Assembly (NCBI GenBank): GCA_963814975.1
Contig: CAWFFB010000019.1
Coordinates: 1 to 37,441, forward strand
Source: CAVUXJ01 sp963814975
Lineage (GTDB): Bacteria > Acidobacteriota > Vicinamibacteria > Vicinamibacterales > CAVVIG01
Length of the DNA: 37,441 nucleotides
Direction: 5' to 3'
Made by a program: the position numbers and the translations under genes. Of the stretch, positions 27,092 through 36,107 are shown piece after piece (the stretch's first letter is position 1; every line of letters starts with the position of its first letter). Under the pieces are notes generated by a model. That model made no database searches and was not told where the DNA came from. It saw only the letters and a list, made by a program, of their open reading frames with translations.

Positions 27092-29125
27092 TCAATTCGG
27101 GAGCCTGAATGCCAGCAGTTCGCCGGAATATGCGCCGCCGCTGATGGCGATGACAAGGTACTGCTTGCCGTTCAGCATATAGGTCATCGGCGATCCGCTC
27201 TGCGGCGCCGGCATGTAGACCGCGCCGACTTCCTTGCCGCTCGCCTTGTCGTAAGCGCGCAGCATGGCGCCGCGCTGGCCCGAAGCCGTCATCCCGGCCG
27301 TACCCTCGCCGGCAATGAGCAGCGTCTTGGTGACCAGGGTCCCCACGTCGTTGCCGGCCTGGCCGGTTCGCGGAATGGTCAGGCCCTTCAGCGCCGGGTG
27401 ATTGCGGATGAACTCCGGCGTCTCGCCATGCGCTACTTGCCAACGGATTTCGCCCTTGTCGAGATCAATCGCGCTGATGTGACTATACGGCGGCTTGATC
27501 AGCGGCAATCCCTGCACGGCGAGGACCGCGCCGCCCCCGGGAGTTTCTGAAGCTGCGGCTCCGGCATTTGCGCCGGATCCGCCCTGGGTCCGCGCGCCGC
27601 TCAGGACGGTGCCCTGATGGTACGGCATGTCCGAGGCGCCTGGCGGCGGGGGGACGAGCCCGAGCGTGGCGACCACGCTTTGAGACGCGACGTATAGCGT
27701 GTGCGTCTCCGGATCGTAGGAGCCACCGGGCCAATTCGTCGCGGATCCCTGCGCCGCCATCGCCAGCGTGCCGATCGGGCCCTCCGATCGGCTGACGGCA
27801 GGTGGCGTGTAGATCGGTCCGATCCGGTAGCGCGACACCAGCTTGATCGCTTCCGCGCGGAGCTCGGGTGTGAAGTCGATCAAGTCGTCGATCGACAGGC
27901 CCTGACGATTGTATGCGGGCGGTTTGGTCGGAATCGGCTGCGTGGGCGAGTACCATTCGCCCGGCGTATCGCCTTGTGGCGCGGGCTTCTCCTCAATCGG
28001 CCAGACGGGCTGGCCGGTCACGCGATCGAAGACGTACAAGAACGCCTGCTTGGTCGGCTGCGCCACGGCCTTGATCGTCCGCCCATTGACCGTGATGTCG
28101 GCCAGGATCGGCGCACAGGGGATGTCCATGTCCCACATGCCGTGATGCACCAGCTGGAAGTGCCACTTGCGTTGTCCGGTCCGCAAATCGACGGCGACGA
28201 GACTTTCCGAGAACAGGTTGTTCCCGGGACGCTCGCCCCCGTAGTAGTCGTGAGTGGGCATCTCGACAGGCAAGTACGCCATCCCGAGCTCTTCATCGAC
28301 GGAGATCTGAGCCCACACGCCGGTGTTGCCGCTATAGGACCAGGAATCCTTTTCCCAGGTCTCGTTGCCGAATTCACCGGGCCTCGGAATCGTGTGGAAG
28401 ATCCAGAGCCGCTTGCCGGTGCGCACGTCGAAGCCGCGAACGTAGCCTTTCACGTTGCTCTTGCTCCGCGGGTTCGCTCCGGTCTCATGCGCGGCGCCCA
28501 CGATGACCACGTCTCTGGCGACGATCGGGGTGGCGTGAAGGCCCACCCGAGCGGTCGTCAGGTCGATCTGCTGATCGAAGTCGAGCTTCAGGTCGACGAT
28601 GCCTCCACTGCCGAAGCCGCTGACCGGGATGCCGGTCTTCGCGTCCAGCGCGACGAGCCGGTACCCCGGCGTCACGTAAAGGATCCGTTCCTGCTTGCCG
28701 TCTGTCCAGTACGCGAGGCCGCGGCCCGACAGTTGCCGGGGCGCCGCGGCGCCGCGCGCCCCCTCGATCTCGCTGTGCATCCAGAGCATCTCGCCGGTCG
28801 CGGCATCGAGCGCGACGACCGCGCGCCGCGACCCGCCAGTCGAATACAGCTTGCCGTTGACCATCAACGGCGTCGACTCGAGGTTGAATTCCCGGCGCGG
28901 GCCCAGGTTATCGGTCTTGAATCGCCAGGCGATCTCCAGCTTGCCGAAGTTCGCCGCCGTGATCTGATCGAGCGGCGCATAACGCGTGTGGCCCAGATCG
29001 CCGCCATAGGTCGGCCATTCGCCGTTTTTCGCGCCCGACTGGCCCCGGACCGCGGCGTTGGTCGAGACAAGGGCGCCGGCGAGGGCGGTCGAAGCCAGGA
29101 CGGCACGCATCAGCGTTCGCGACAT
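27092..29125 (-). CDS. PQQ-dependent (quinoprotein) dehydrogenase, glucose/alcohol type
   Basis: Periplasmic quinoprotein dehydrogenase of 677 residues, intact. The signal peptide (MSRTLMRAVLASTALAGALV) is followed by EWPTYGGDLGHTRYAPLDQI, the blade repeats LYSTGGSRRAVVALDAATG, IFHTIPRPGEFGNETWEKDS, RKWHFQLVHHGMWDMDIPC, FDRVTGQPVWPIEEKP and YMLNGKQYLVIAISGG. It has no C-terminal haem domain, so electrons must leave through a separate cytochrome or quinone. The ATG at 29125 is preferred because GGAG lies nine bases upstream; 29140 is the alternative. The natural substrate (sugar or alcohol) cannot be read from the sequence. It heads an operon with the MBL hydrolase and aldo/keto reductase fragment and is the intact homologue of the broken gene at 4715-6862. 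Confidence 0.92.
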   Translation of the reverse strand: MSRTLMRAVLASTALAGALVSTNAAVRGQSGAKNGEWPTYGGDLGHTRYAPLDQITAANFGKLEIAWRFKTDNLGPRREFNLESTPLMVNGKLYSTGGSRRAVVALDAATGEMLWMHSEIEGARGAAAPRQLSGRGLAYWTDGKQERILYVTPGYRLVALDAKTGIPVSGFGSGGIVDLKLDFDQQIDLTTARVGLHATPIVARDVVIVGAAHETGANPRSKSNVKGYVRGFDVRTGKRLWIFHTIPRPGEFGNETWEKDSWSYSGNTGVWAQISVDEELGMAYLPVEMPTHDYYGGERPGNNLFSESLVAVDLRTGQRKWHFQLVHHGMWDMDIPCAPILADITVNGRTIKAVAQPTKQAFLYVFDRVTGQPVWPIEEKPAPQGDTPGEWYSPTQPIPTKPPAYNRQGLSIDDLIDFTPELRAEAIKLVSRYRIGPIYTPPAVSRSEGPIGTLAMAAQGSATNWPGGSYDPETHTLYVASQSVVATLGLVPPPPGASDMPYHQGTVLSGARTQGGSGANAGAAASETPGGGAVLAVQGLPLIKPPYSHISAIDLDKGEIRWQVAHGETPEFIRNHPALKGLTIPRTGQAGNDVGTLVTKTLLIAGEGTAGMTASGQRGAMLRAYDKASGKEVGAVYMPAPQSGSPMTYMLNGKQYLVIAISGGAYSGELLAFRLPN

Positions 29126-29328
29126 TGATTGGATCTCCATGCCTCACCCGCAGCTCGAAGAGGAAGCGCGAATTGGCACCCACGCGTCTCGGTTCCGAGG
29201 TCGTGACCATCGCGGGCTGCGATTATATCCCGTGCTAAACTCACCGCGTCCCTCCCGCGAATCAGAATCACATCTCCGCAACCGCCGCGCGAGGGTAAGA
29301 ACCGGCGCATGATCTGGAGGATGTCGAC

Positions 29329-30330
29329 GTGACGACGTGGCAGCGCTGGGTGCGCTACCCGCAGGGTCTCTGGTTGCGGAAGGCGATCTTCCAGGTTCAC
29401 CTCTGGACGGGCATCGGCGTCGGCCTCTACATTCTGGTCATTTCCGTCACCGGCAGCATTCTCGTCTACAGCAGCGACCTCTATCGATGGGCGACTCCGC
29501 CACCGCTCGCGATCGTGCCGTCGGGAGCGCCACTGTCCGACGATCAGCTGAAAGAAGCGGCGCGGCGTGCCTATCCCGGCTATCACGTCACCCGCATCGT
29601 GAAGTTCAACAGCGTAAAGGCAGCCACGGAAGTCTCGCTGGCGGGGGAGGACGGTGAGAAACGACGGCTGTTCAATCCCTATACCGGGGAGGATCTGCGC
29701 GACTCGGTCGCGTTCCGCATTCGCCTGGTGTCGGGGTTGGTCGACTTGCACTACAACCTGCTGGCGGGGTCCACGGGGCGGATCCTGAATGGAGTCGGCG
29801 CGGTCCTCAGCCTCGTCCTCGGGATGACGGGTCTCGTGATCTGGTGGCCCGGGCTCGCCAAGTGGCGTCGCAGCCTGACGCTCCACCGACGCGTCGGTTG
29901 GAAGCGCCTCAACTGGGATCTCCACAGCGCGGTCGGGTGGTGGTCCTTCGGGTTTCTGCTGCTGTTCGGGATCACCGGGGTATATCTGAGCTTCACGGCC
30001 AGATTCGCGCACTTGTTCGAGATGGTCGAACCGCAGACGGCCGCGAACATGGGCACGCGGTACGTCGACTGGGTGATGTATTGGCTGGCCTACGTCCATT
30101 TCGGCCGGTTCGGAGGATGGAAGACCGAGATCCCGTGGGCGATGTTCGGGTTGGCCCCGGCGGTCCTCGTCGTGACCGGCGCCGTGATGTGGTGGAATCG
30201 CGCCGTGTGGCCGCGACTGTCACAACTCACCGCGTTGAACCGCAGATCGGCATCGGCCACCGCCGCAGCGGGCTCCAGCTTCGCACCCGAGTCCGCCCTT
30301 CCCGGTCCGCCGCGACAGCCGGAAGGGTAG
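29329..30330 (+). CDS. PepSY-associated TM-helix protein
   Basis: Inner-membrane protein of 333 residues with four predicted membrane segments: VGLYILVISVTGSILVYSSD near residue 33, GVGAVLSLVLGMTGLVIWWP near 165, WWSFGFLLLFGITGVYLSF near 207 and FGLAPAVLVVTGAVMWWN near 272. A PepSY-type periplasmic domain lies between the first two (LKEAARRAYPGYHVTRIV). The conserved VHLWTG and DLHYNLL His residues resemble haem-ligand positions of the PiuB/FhuF-like ferric-reductase branch, so a role in iron-siderophore reduction or transmembrane electron transfer is plausible but not shown. The start is GTG at 29329, eight bases after GGAGG. The Ala/Ser/Pro-rich tail is probably disordered. Confidence 0.85.
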   Translation: MTTWQRWVRYPQGLWLRKAIFQVHLWTGIGVGLYILVISVTGSILVYSSDLYRWATPPPLAIVPSGAPLSDDQLKEAARRAYPGYHVTRIVKFNSVKAATEVSLAGEDGEKRRLFNPYTGEDLRDSVAFRIRLVSGLVDLHYNLLAGSTGRILNGVGAVLSLVLGMTGLVIWWPGLAKWRRSLTLHRRVGWKRLNWDLHSAVGWWSFGFLLLFGITGVYLSFTARFAHLFEMVEPQTAANMGTRYVDWVMYWLAYVHFGRFGGWKTEIPWAMFGLAPAVLVVTGAVMWWNRAVWPRLSQLTALNRRSASATAAAGSSFAPESALPGPPRQPEG

Positions 30331-30343
30331 TGGGACTATCGAC

Positions 30344-30384
30344 TGACGTGGCCGACTGATATATTGACGTGGACGACTGATATA
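30344..30384. repeat. Two 20-bp direct repeats, period 21
   Basis: TGACGTGGCCGACTGATATA (30344-30363) recurs at 30365-30384 with one mismatch (C to A). The block is AT-rich compared with its surroundings and lies upstream of the peroxiredoxin gene, so it could be a double operator. A period of 21 bases is two helical turns, placing both copies on one face. Confidence 0.85.
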
Positions 30385-30390
30385 TATAGT
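30364..30390 (+). promoter_or_regulatory. Candidate sigma70-type promoter of the peroxiredoxin gene
   Basis: TTGACG (30364-30369) and TATAGT (30385-30390) each match the sigma70 consensus at five of six positions. The 15-base spacer is short, which would make it weak or activator-dependent. It overlaps the tandem repeats, as expected for a regulated promoter. Confidence 0.4.
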
Positions 30391-30415
30391 CCTGCAGGCA
30401 TATAGTCCTGCAGGC
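30384..30415. repeat. Perfect 16-bp tandem repeat with an internal palindrome
   Basis: ATATAGTCCTGCAGGC occurs twice head to tail (30384-30399 and 30400-30415). Each unit contains the 8-bp palindrome CCTGCAGG. It directly follows the other repeat pair and ends 36 bases before the Shine-Dalgarno of the peroxiredoxin gene. Confidence 0.9.
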
Positions 30416-30462
30416 GTGAACCCTACGTGTCCAGCCAGAGCGTGCACAACAGGAGGTGAGTG

Positions 30463-31123
30463 ATGGGTCTTCAGCTTGGTGACATCGCGCCGGATTTCGA
30501 GACAGAAACGACCGAGGGTCACATTCGCTTCCATGAGTGGCTCGGCGACTCGTGGGGCGTCCTCTTCTCCCACCCGAAGGACTTCACGCCCGTGTGCACG
30601 ACCGAGCTCGGCTACATGGCGAAGCTCAAACCCGAGTTCGACAAGCGGAACACCAAAATCATCGGGCTCAGCGTCGATCCCGTCGACAAGCACGCCAAGT
30701 GGTCGGAGGACATCAAGGAGACTCAGGGGCACGCGCCGAACTATCCGATGATTGGAGACACCGACCTGAAAATCTCGAAGCTCTACGGAATGCTCCCGGC
30801 GGAACTGGCGGGCAGCTGGACGGCCGAACCGCGGCGGAAAACCAGACCGTGCGCAACGTCTTCGTCATCGGCCCCGACAAGAAGATCAAACTGCTCATTG
30901 TCTATCCGATGACGACGGGCCGCAATTTCGACGAGGTCCTGCGCGTGATCGACTCGCTGCAGCTGACCGCGAATTACAAGGTCGCCACGCCGGTGAATTG
31001 GAAGCAGGGCGACGATGTGATCATTGCGGGCTCGGTGTCCGACGAAGAGGCCAAGAAGACGTACCGCAGGGGTGGACCTCGCCCAAGCCGTATATCCGAA
31101 TCGTTCCCCAACCCGGAGCCTGA
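30463..31123 (+). pseudogene. 1-Cys (Prx6-type) peroxiredoxin, two frameshifts
   Basis: Thiol peroxidase of about 219 residues that reduces hydrogen or organic peroxides. AGGAGG lies six bases before the ATG at 30463. The peroxidatic site SHPKDFTPVCTTELG is present near residue 45, followed by IIGLSVDPVDKHAKW, YPMIGDTDLKISKLYGML and the Prx6 C-terminal domain VYPMTTGRNFDEVLRVIDSL, NWKQGDDVIIAGSVSDEEA. A base is missing near 30816; restoring it gives DGRTAAENQTVRNV. A second is missing near 31064; restoring it gives PQGWTSPKPYIRIVPQ and a stop at 31123. Conservation is otherwise complete, so sequence error is likely. The neighbouring persulfide dioxygenase suggests a shared oxidative or sulfide-stress role. 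Confidence 0.87.
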
Positions 31124-31160
31124 TCGGCGGGGAAGGGACCGGAGGCCGTCCGAAGCCACG

Positions 31161-32560
31161 ATGATCCTGAAGCAGTTCTACCTGGCGTGTCTGGCGCACG
31201 CCTCGTATCTCGTCGGCGACACCGCGACGCATACAGCCGCCGTCGTCGATCCGCAGCGCGACGTCGAGCAATACCTGACCTTTGCACGGGAGCATGACCT
31301 CCGGATCGCGCACGTCTTCCTCACGCACTTCCACGCCGATTTCATCGCCGGCCACCTCGAGCTGCGCGAGCGGACCGGTGCCACCAACCTGGGGGCAGCG
31401 GCGAAGGCAAGTGCCGGTTCACGCCTCTGCAACGGCGATGCCGTCGAATTCGGCCGGATCCGGCTGTCGGCGCTCGAAACGCCGGGTCACACGGTCGAGT
31501 CGATTTGCATCCTGGTCTACGACCTCGATACGAGCGCGACCAATCCGCAGGCGGTTCTGACCGGCGATACGTTGTTCGTCGGCGACGTCGGACGCCGGAC
31601 TTGCGGGTCGCGCTCGGCGGGTCGCCGCCGAACGGGCGGCATGCTATATGACTCGCTGCGAACGAGACTCTTGCCGTTGCCGGACGCCAGCCTCGTCTAC
31701 CCGGCCCACGGCGCCGGCTCGCTCTGCGGCAAGTCGCTGGGCAAGGAGACCTTCTCGACGATGGGGAGCAGCGGCGCTCCAATTACGCGTTGCAGCCGAT
31801 GAGCAAGGCGGCCTTCGTCGAGCTCGTCACCACGATCAACCCGAGGCGCCACCCTACTTCACCTACGACGCAGTGCTGAACAGCCAGGAGCACCCGACGC
31901 TCGACGAAACGCTCGCGCGTGAGGTGCGTCCCTCAGCCTCGATCGCGTGCTGGAACTGCAGTCGGGTGGCGCGCAGATTCTGGACGTGCGGGAGCCAACG
32001 GAATTTGCGGCTGCGCACCTCGCCGGGAGCATCAACATCGGTCTCGGTGGGCAGTACACCATACGGGCCGGAACGGTGTTGAGTCGCGGAAAGCCAATCG
32101 TCATCATCGCGGACCCGGGCGGGAGAGCGAAGCGGCGATGCGGCTGGGACGGATCGGCTTCGACCAGGTGGTCGGCTATCTTCAGGAGGGTCTCCGAAGA
32201 ATTCAAACGCGCCCGGAGTTGACGGCATCGACCGAGCGCATCAGCACGCAGGTTGCGCCGAACGGATGGCCGGACGTCGCGATACCTCGCCCCTCACGCT
32301 CGACGTGCGCGCCCCAGGCGAGCGGGAGCAGAAACGGATCGGCGGCAGCGTCAGCATGCCGCTCAATCATCTCGGCGAAAGGCTGTCGGAACTGCCGGCG
32401 GATCGCCCGATCCTCGTGGCACTGCGCGGGCGGTTACCGCTCGGCGATCGCCGCAAGCCTGCTCGAGCGTCACGGGTTCCGTCAGGTGAGCGAGATTGCG
32501 GGTGGCATCGCGGCGTGGGAAGCGGCGAAGCTGCCGATGGAAACAGGCGCCGCTGCGTGA
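31161..32560 (+). pseudogene. Persulfide dioxygenase-rhodanese fusion (ETHE1-like MBL plus two rhodanese domains), several frameshifts
   Basis: Cytosolic sulfur-oxidation enzyme, about 467 residues when joined. The ETHE1-type MBL domain (1-250) has VFLTHFHADFIAGHLELRER, ALETPGHTVESICILVYD, AVLTGDTLFVGDVGR and LVYPAHGAGSLCGKSLGKET; it would oxidise glutathione persulfide to sulfite using iron. A first, degenerate rhodanese domain follows (ILDVREPTEFAAAHLAGSIN, no active Cys). The second has DVRAPGEREQKRIGGSVSMP and the active loop HCAGGYRSA. Frame changes occur near 31410-31432 and 31590-31630 (each a compensating pair), 31762, 31840, 31930, 32125, 32262 and 32420; most that I resolved are single missing bases. 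It lies 37 bases after the peroxiredoxin. The MBL metal ligands appear intact. Confidence 0.83.
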
Positions 32561-32604
32561 CGTCTGTGACGGAGCCCTTATACGCCCTCGGGTCCCAGCT
32601 GCTC

Positions 32605-32629
32605 TTAGCTGTCAGTAGTTGAGAGCTAA
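32605..32629. terminator. Hairpin between convergent genes
   Basis: TTAGCTGTC and GAGAGCTAA form a 9-bp stem with one mismatch around a 7-base loop. The stem lies between the fusion-enzyme stop (32560) and the apbE stop (32637), which converge. Each arm ends in A/T, but there is no long T-run. Confidence 0.45.
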
Positions 32630-32636
32630 TCCCTGA

Positions 32637-33709
32637 TCACGACGCGGCGAATCCCTTTGCCGTGAACGTCATCGACGTCCCGTCCAACCGGGTGAGAATT
32701 GCCCGCATCTGTGGATAGGCCGCGAGCAGCGTCGGCGCGAGAGCCTCGCCGGCGACGCAGATGGCGGTTGCGAGCCCGTCCGCTGCCGTCGCCCTCGGAC
32801 CAATCACCGCCACGTCCACAAGGCTGTTGGCGCTCGCGCCGGTCCGCGGATCAAAAATATGGTGAAAGCGCCCGCTCGCCTCGAATGTCGTGCCATACCC
32901 GCCAGACACGGCGAGGGCCATGTCCTCGAGGTCGACCATGCGGTCGATGCTGCCGACGTCCCTGCCGTCGCGGATGCCAATGCGCCAGGGACGCCCATCC
33001 GGGTGGCGGCCGATGGTGCGGTATTCGCCCAAATCGACCACGGCGCTCTCAAAGCCTTCATTGCGCAGCATGTCGGCTATGGCGTCCGTGATGTAGCCCT
33101 GGGCAATGCTGTTCAGCGTAATGGCCATGCCGGCGCGCGCGAACCCGATGGCAGCCGCGCCGCTGTCGATCTCGGCGGAAATCCACCACGGTGTGTGCGA
33201 CGTCGCGCGCGCGGGCCGCGATGTCCGGCTGGATGTCGGTCTGCGACCAGAAATGTGCCTCGTACAGTCGCCACAAGGGCTGTACCGAAATGTCGAACGC
33301 GCCGCCGCTCAGCTCACCGAGGCGTTGGCTTTCCTCGACCAGTGTGCGCAGCTCGCGGCGACGGCTTGATCAGCTTGCCGGCTTCATTGAGGCGCGAGAT
33401 TTCGCTGTCCGGCCGATAGAGGCTGAAGATCCGCTCGAAGCGCTCGATCTCATGGCGCACCCGCAGGATCGTCCGTTGCGCGAATGCGGCGTCGGGGTGC
33501 CACAACGTGAGCTCCGACAGTGCGCCAAGCACGTCGCCGTGCCAGCTGTGCAACTGAGCTTTCGGCGCGGTCGCGCGCACCGCCGCGATCATCAGCGGCA
33601 GGCCGGCAACCGCCGCCATGACGCGCAAGACACGGCGGCGCGTCGGACGTCCTTCCGCGCGAGAACCATCGGGCGTGCCTGCTGGAGCGGCGAGTTTCTC
33701 TTCAGGCAT
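32637..33709 (-). pseudogene. apbE: ApbE-type FAD:protein FMN transferase (NosX-like), two frameshifts
   Basis: Periplasmic flavin transferase of about 357 residues that attaches FMN to a Thr of partner proteins. The N-terminus has a twin-arginine-like signal (RRRVLRVMAAVAGLPLMI), then HEIERFERIFSLYRPDSEIS, ELSGGAFDISVQPLW, MAITLNSIAQGYITDAIADM, VDLGEYRTIGRHPDGRPW and HHIFDPRTGASANS, all typical of ApbE; Mg-binding Asp and Thr are in the DPRTG and DGLATAI region. Frame changes near 33360 and 33170 each restore the family sequence. It starts three bases after the nosR-like stop. NosX is an ApbE that flavinylates NosR, so that is the expected substrate. Confidence 0.85.
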
Positions 33710-34632
33710 TGTTCACCCTGACGCCGATAGGCTTGGCCTCGCCGCCAGCAGCTTGGCGGCCCGCACCAGCGGCGGACATCGCTTCTCGTCGTAATACTCG
33801 ACCTGGCAATCGAGGCACTGAAAGCACTCCGACGTGACGATCTTGCCCGACGGCTCGATCGCCCGCACGGGACACCCGCGTTCGCACAAGTGGCAGGGAC
33901 TGCCGCATTCGGGACGACGTTTGAGCCGATTGAGAAGGTGCAGCCGATCGAGGAATGCGAGCACGCCACCCAGTGGACACAGGAAGCGGCAATAGGCCCG
34001 CTCCGAGAACAGCCCGATGGCCAGCAAGTGCACCGGCATAGAACACATAAGGCCAGGCGCGCGTGAATTTCGTGGTGATCGCCGTCTTGAACGGCTCGAT
34101 CTCCAGCGTGGCCCCCGCTGGGTCGATCTGCGTCATCACCAACGCCAGCACCACCGCGGCTGCGATGTACTTGCCCATCCACAAGCGCTTCTCCAGCGCG
34201 ACCGGCGGGTTCCATTGCGGCACGCGCAGCGCGCGGGAGAGCTGGCCGAGCAGCTCCTGCAGCGCCCCGAACGGGCACAGCCAGCCGCAGAACACGCCGC
34301 GCCCAATCAACACCACCGAGACGAGCGTGTAGCCGGCGATGATGACCATCAGCGGCTCGGCAAGGTAGAAACCGACATCGACGCGATTGAACGGCGCCCT
34401 GACATAGTTGATGACATTGACGATCGAGAGCTGCACGCCGGCGGTCCAGCCGAGCCAGACCAGAACAACCAGCAGAAATCCAGTGCGCACGAACCGGTGG
34501 GCAACGCGAGCGCGCGCCAGCGTCGCCTGGAAGACGAAGATCAGCGTGAGCACCGACAGGAGCACGGCGAGAATCGCGATGTTGACCCGCGCGTCGCTCC
34601 AGGCTTCGACCCAGCGGGGACGGGCGGCAGCA

Positions 34633-34710
34633 GTTCCGGCTCCGGCTCCAGCTCCGGCTGCTGCGGCTGTGGCTGCGGCGGCGGCTGCGGCTGCGGCTGT
34701 GGCTGCGGCA
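34633..34710. repeat. Low-complexity GGCTGC/GGCTGT/GGCTCC tract within nosR
   Basis: A run of GGCTCC and GGCTGY hexamers. On the minus strand one frame reads Pro-Gln then Pro-Glu repeats and another reads an Ala/Gly/Thr-rich linker. The Ala-rich frame joins both flanks without a shift. It lies just before the first membrane helix of the protein. Confidence 0.85.
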
Positions 34711-35327
34711 TGAGGACAGGCGGGGACCGGGACCTGGAGGACATAGGCGTCCGGGACCTTGTAGTCGAGCCCGAACGCGACCGTCAGCCGGTGGCGTGCC
34801 GGCGCTGTTGATCAGGATTTCCAGTCGCCACGGCTTCAGCGGGTCGAAGCCGGACATTGGCCGGCAGCGCGAACAGCCCGGTAACCTGCTGCCCCTCGAT
34901 GGGCGTGGCATAGGAATAGTCGTTCTGCACGAAGCCAAACGTCTTCCCGTCTTGAATCACGCGCAGGCGATCGAAGCGGTTGCCCTCGGACTCGCGAAAG
35001 TATTTCGTGCCGAGAAAATCGTACGGACCGTTGGAGGCGACGAAGATCGCGTGGGCGCCGCGCGGCAGCTGGCGCTTGTAGTCCTCGAATTTCAGCAGGC
35101 CGAGCAGATTGCCGCCGATGGCGGGCGGCGTGACCAGCGCCGTCATGAATTCGATATAGAGATCGTCGCCCGCGCCGAGCGGCCAATCGAGCCTGGCGCC
35201 GGCCGCGCCCGCATTGGCGAGGGCCGTCGCAACCTCGCCCGAGGTCACCCGCCGCTGCACCACGGCGCCTTCGGCGAGAGGTCGTCCCAGGACTTGATGC
35301 TGAAGCTCTCGAGATCGAGGGTCGGCA

Positions 35328-35405
35328 CGGTCACAAGGGTCACAGCGGTCACGGGGTCGCAGCGGTCACGCGGGCTACAGCGGTCACAGGGGGCGCAGCG
35401 GTCCG
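35328..35405. repeat. 17-18 bp imperfect tandem repeat within nosR
   Basis: Units beginning CGGTCAC start at 35328, 35346, 35363 and 35381, with a partial fifth at 35399. Three spacings are 18 bases and one is 17. On the minus strand 18 bases encode a six-residue V-T-A-x-x-x unit; the 17-base unit is where the reading frame is lost. Confidence 0.85.
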
Positions 35406-36107
35406 CGCGGCGCGCGCGCGCAGCACCAGCCCCGCGGTGGTGAGGACGGCGGCGCGCATGGCGCGCGCGCTGATGGTGGCGCCGTCGACGTAGTCCGGCG
35501 GCAGCGCGTTGGTGCCGCCGCGCAGCGGCCTGCCGGCCTCGCGCGCAAGCAACGTATCGAGCTGGCGCTGGCGCACGGGTCGTGAACGATCATGGACTCC
35601 TGGTGGAACACCACCTTGGCCCCCGTGATGCGGCCGTTGAGATCGACGCCGGCGATCACGTCGAACGGTGTCGTCGAATAACCGGGCGCCGCGATGATAT
35701 CGAGCGTCGAGAACACATAGGCGACGACCTGGTCGCCCTTGAAGACCGCGATCGCAGGCGGCGCGCCTTCCTCCAGCCCGAGCCGTTCGGCCCCGGGATA
35801 GACCACCGCCATGACCTCGGGCGTCAGCCGTTCGCGAGCTTGCCCTTTTCGGCAAAGGCAGGCGAGGCGAAGACGAGCGCAATCAGGGCGATGCAGACGC
35901 TGCGCACCCGTGCGAATGAATCGTGGACGCGCCTCGCATGGAGCGCAGCCAGGGGGTTCAGCATCCGAATGCAGGCTGAGAATAGCGGGCGTATTAGCGA
36001 GCATACAGGCGTCATTTGCCACCAGAAATGCGAAAATTGTAAGGAGGGAGTTGTTGGTGTAACCTGTCCGGTTATGTAACCCGTTTGCGCGTGGGAGGGA
36101 CCGACAA

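Larger units (their letters stand above)
33713..35964 (-). pseudogene. nosR: NosR-like flavin/iron-sulfur membrane protein, several frameshifts
   Basis: Membrane protein of about 750 residues that passes electrons across the inner membrane to the nitrous oxide reductase system. In order: signal peptide (VCIALIALVFASPAFAEKG); periplasmic FMN-binding domain (LTPEVMAVVYPGAERLG, FDVIAGVDLNGRITGAKV) with the flavinylation motif DGATISA; a second domain (IEFMTALVTPPAIGG, NDYSYATPIEGQQV, DPLKPWRLEILINSAG); low-complexity linkers; membrane helices; CGWLCPFGALQELLGQ and CRFLCPLGGVLAFLD; and two 4Fe-4S motifs (CHLCERGCPVRAIEP, CFQCLDCQVEYYDEKRCP). Frames change near 35835, 35578, 35350, 35283, 34840, 34770 and 34020. 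The ATG at 35964 is the best start. No nosZ, nosD, nosF or nosY lies in the window, so NirI-like or other roles remain possible. Confidence 0.82.

Noticed and set aside
27701..29128. 475-codon + strand frame
   Set aside because: It overlaps the intact PQQ dehydrogenase on the other strand, which has a signal peptide and conserved propeller motifs; the + frame has none.
30344..30415. CRISPR array or mobile-element end
   Set aside because: Each repeat type occurs only twice, with no spacers of constant length and no cas or transposase gene nearby. A regulatory duplication fits better.
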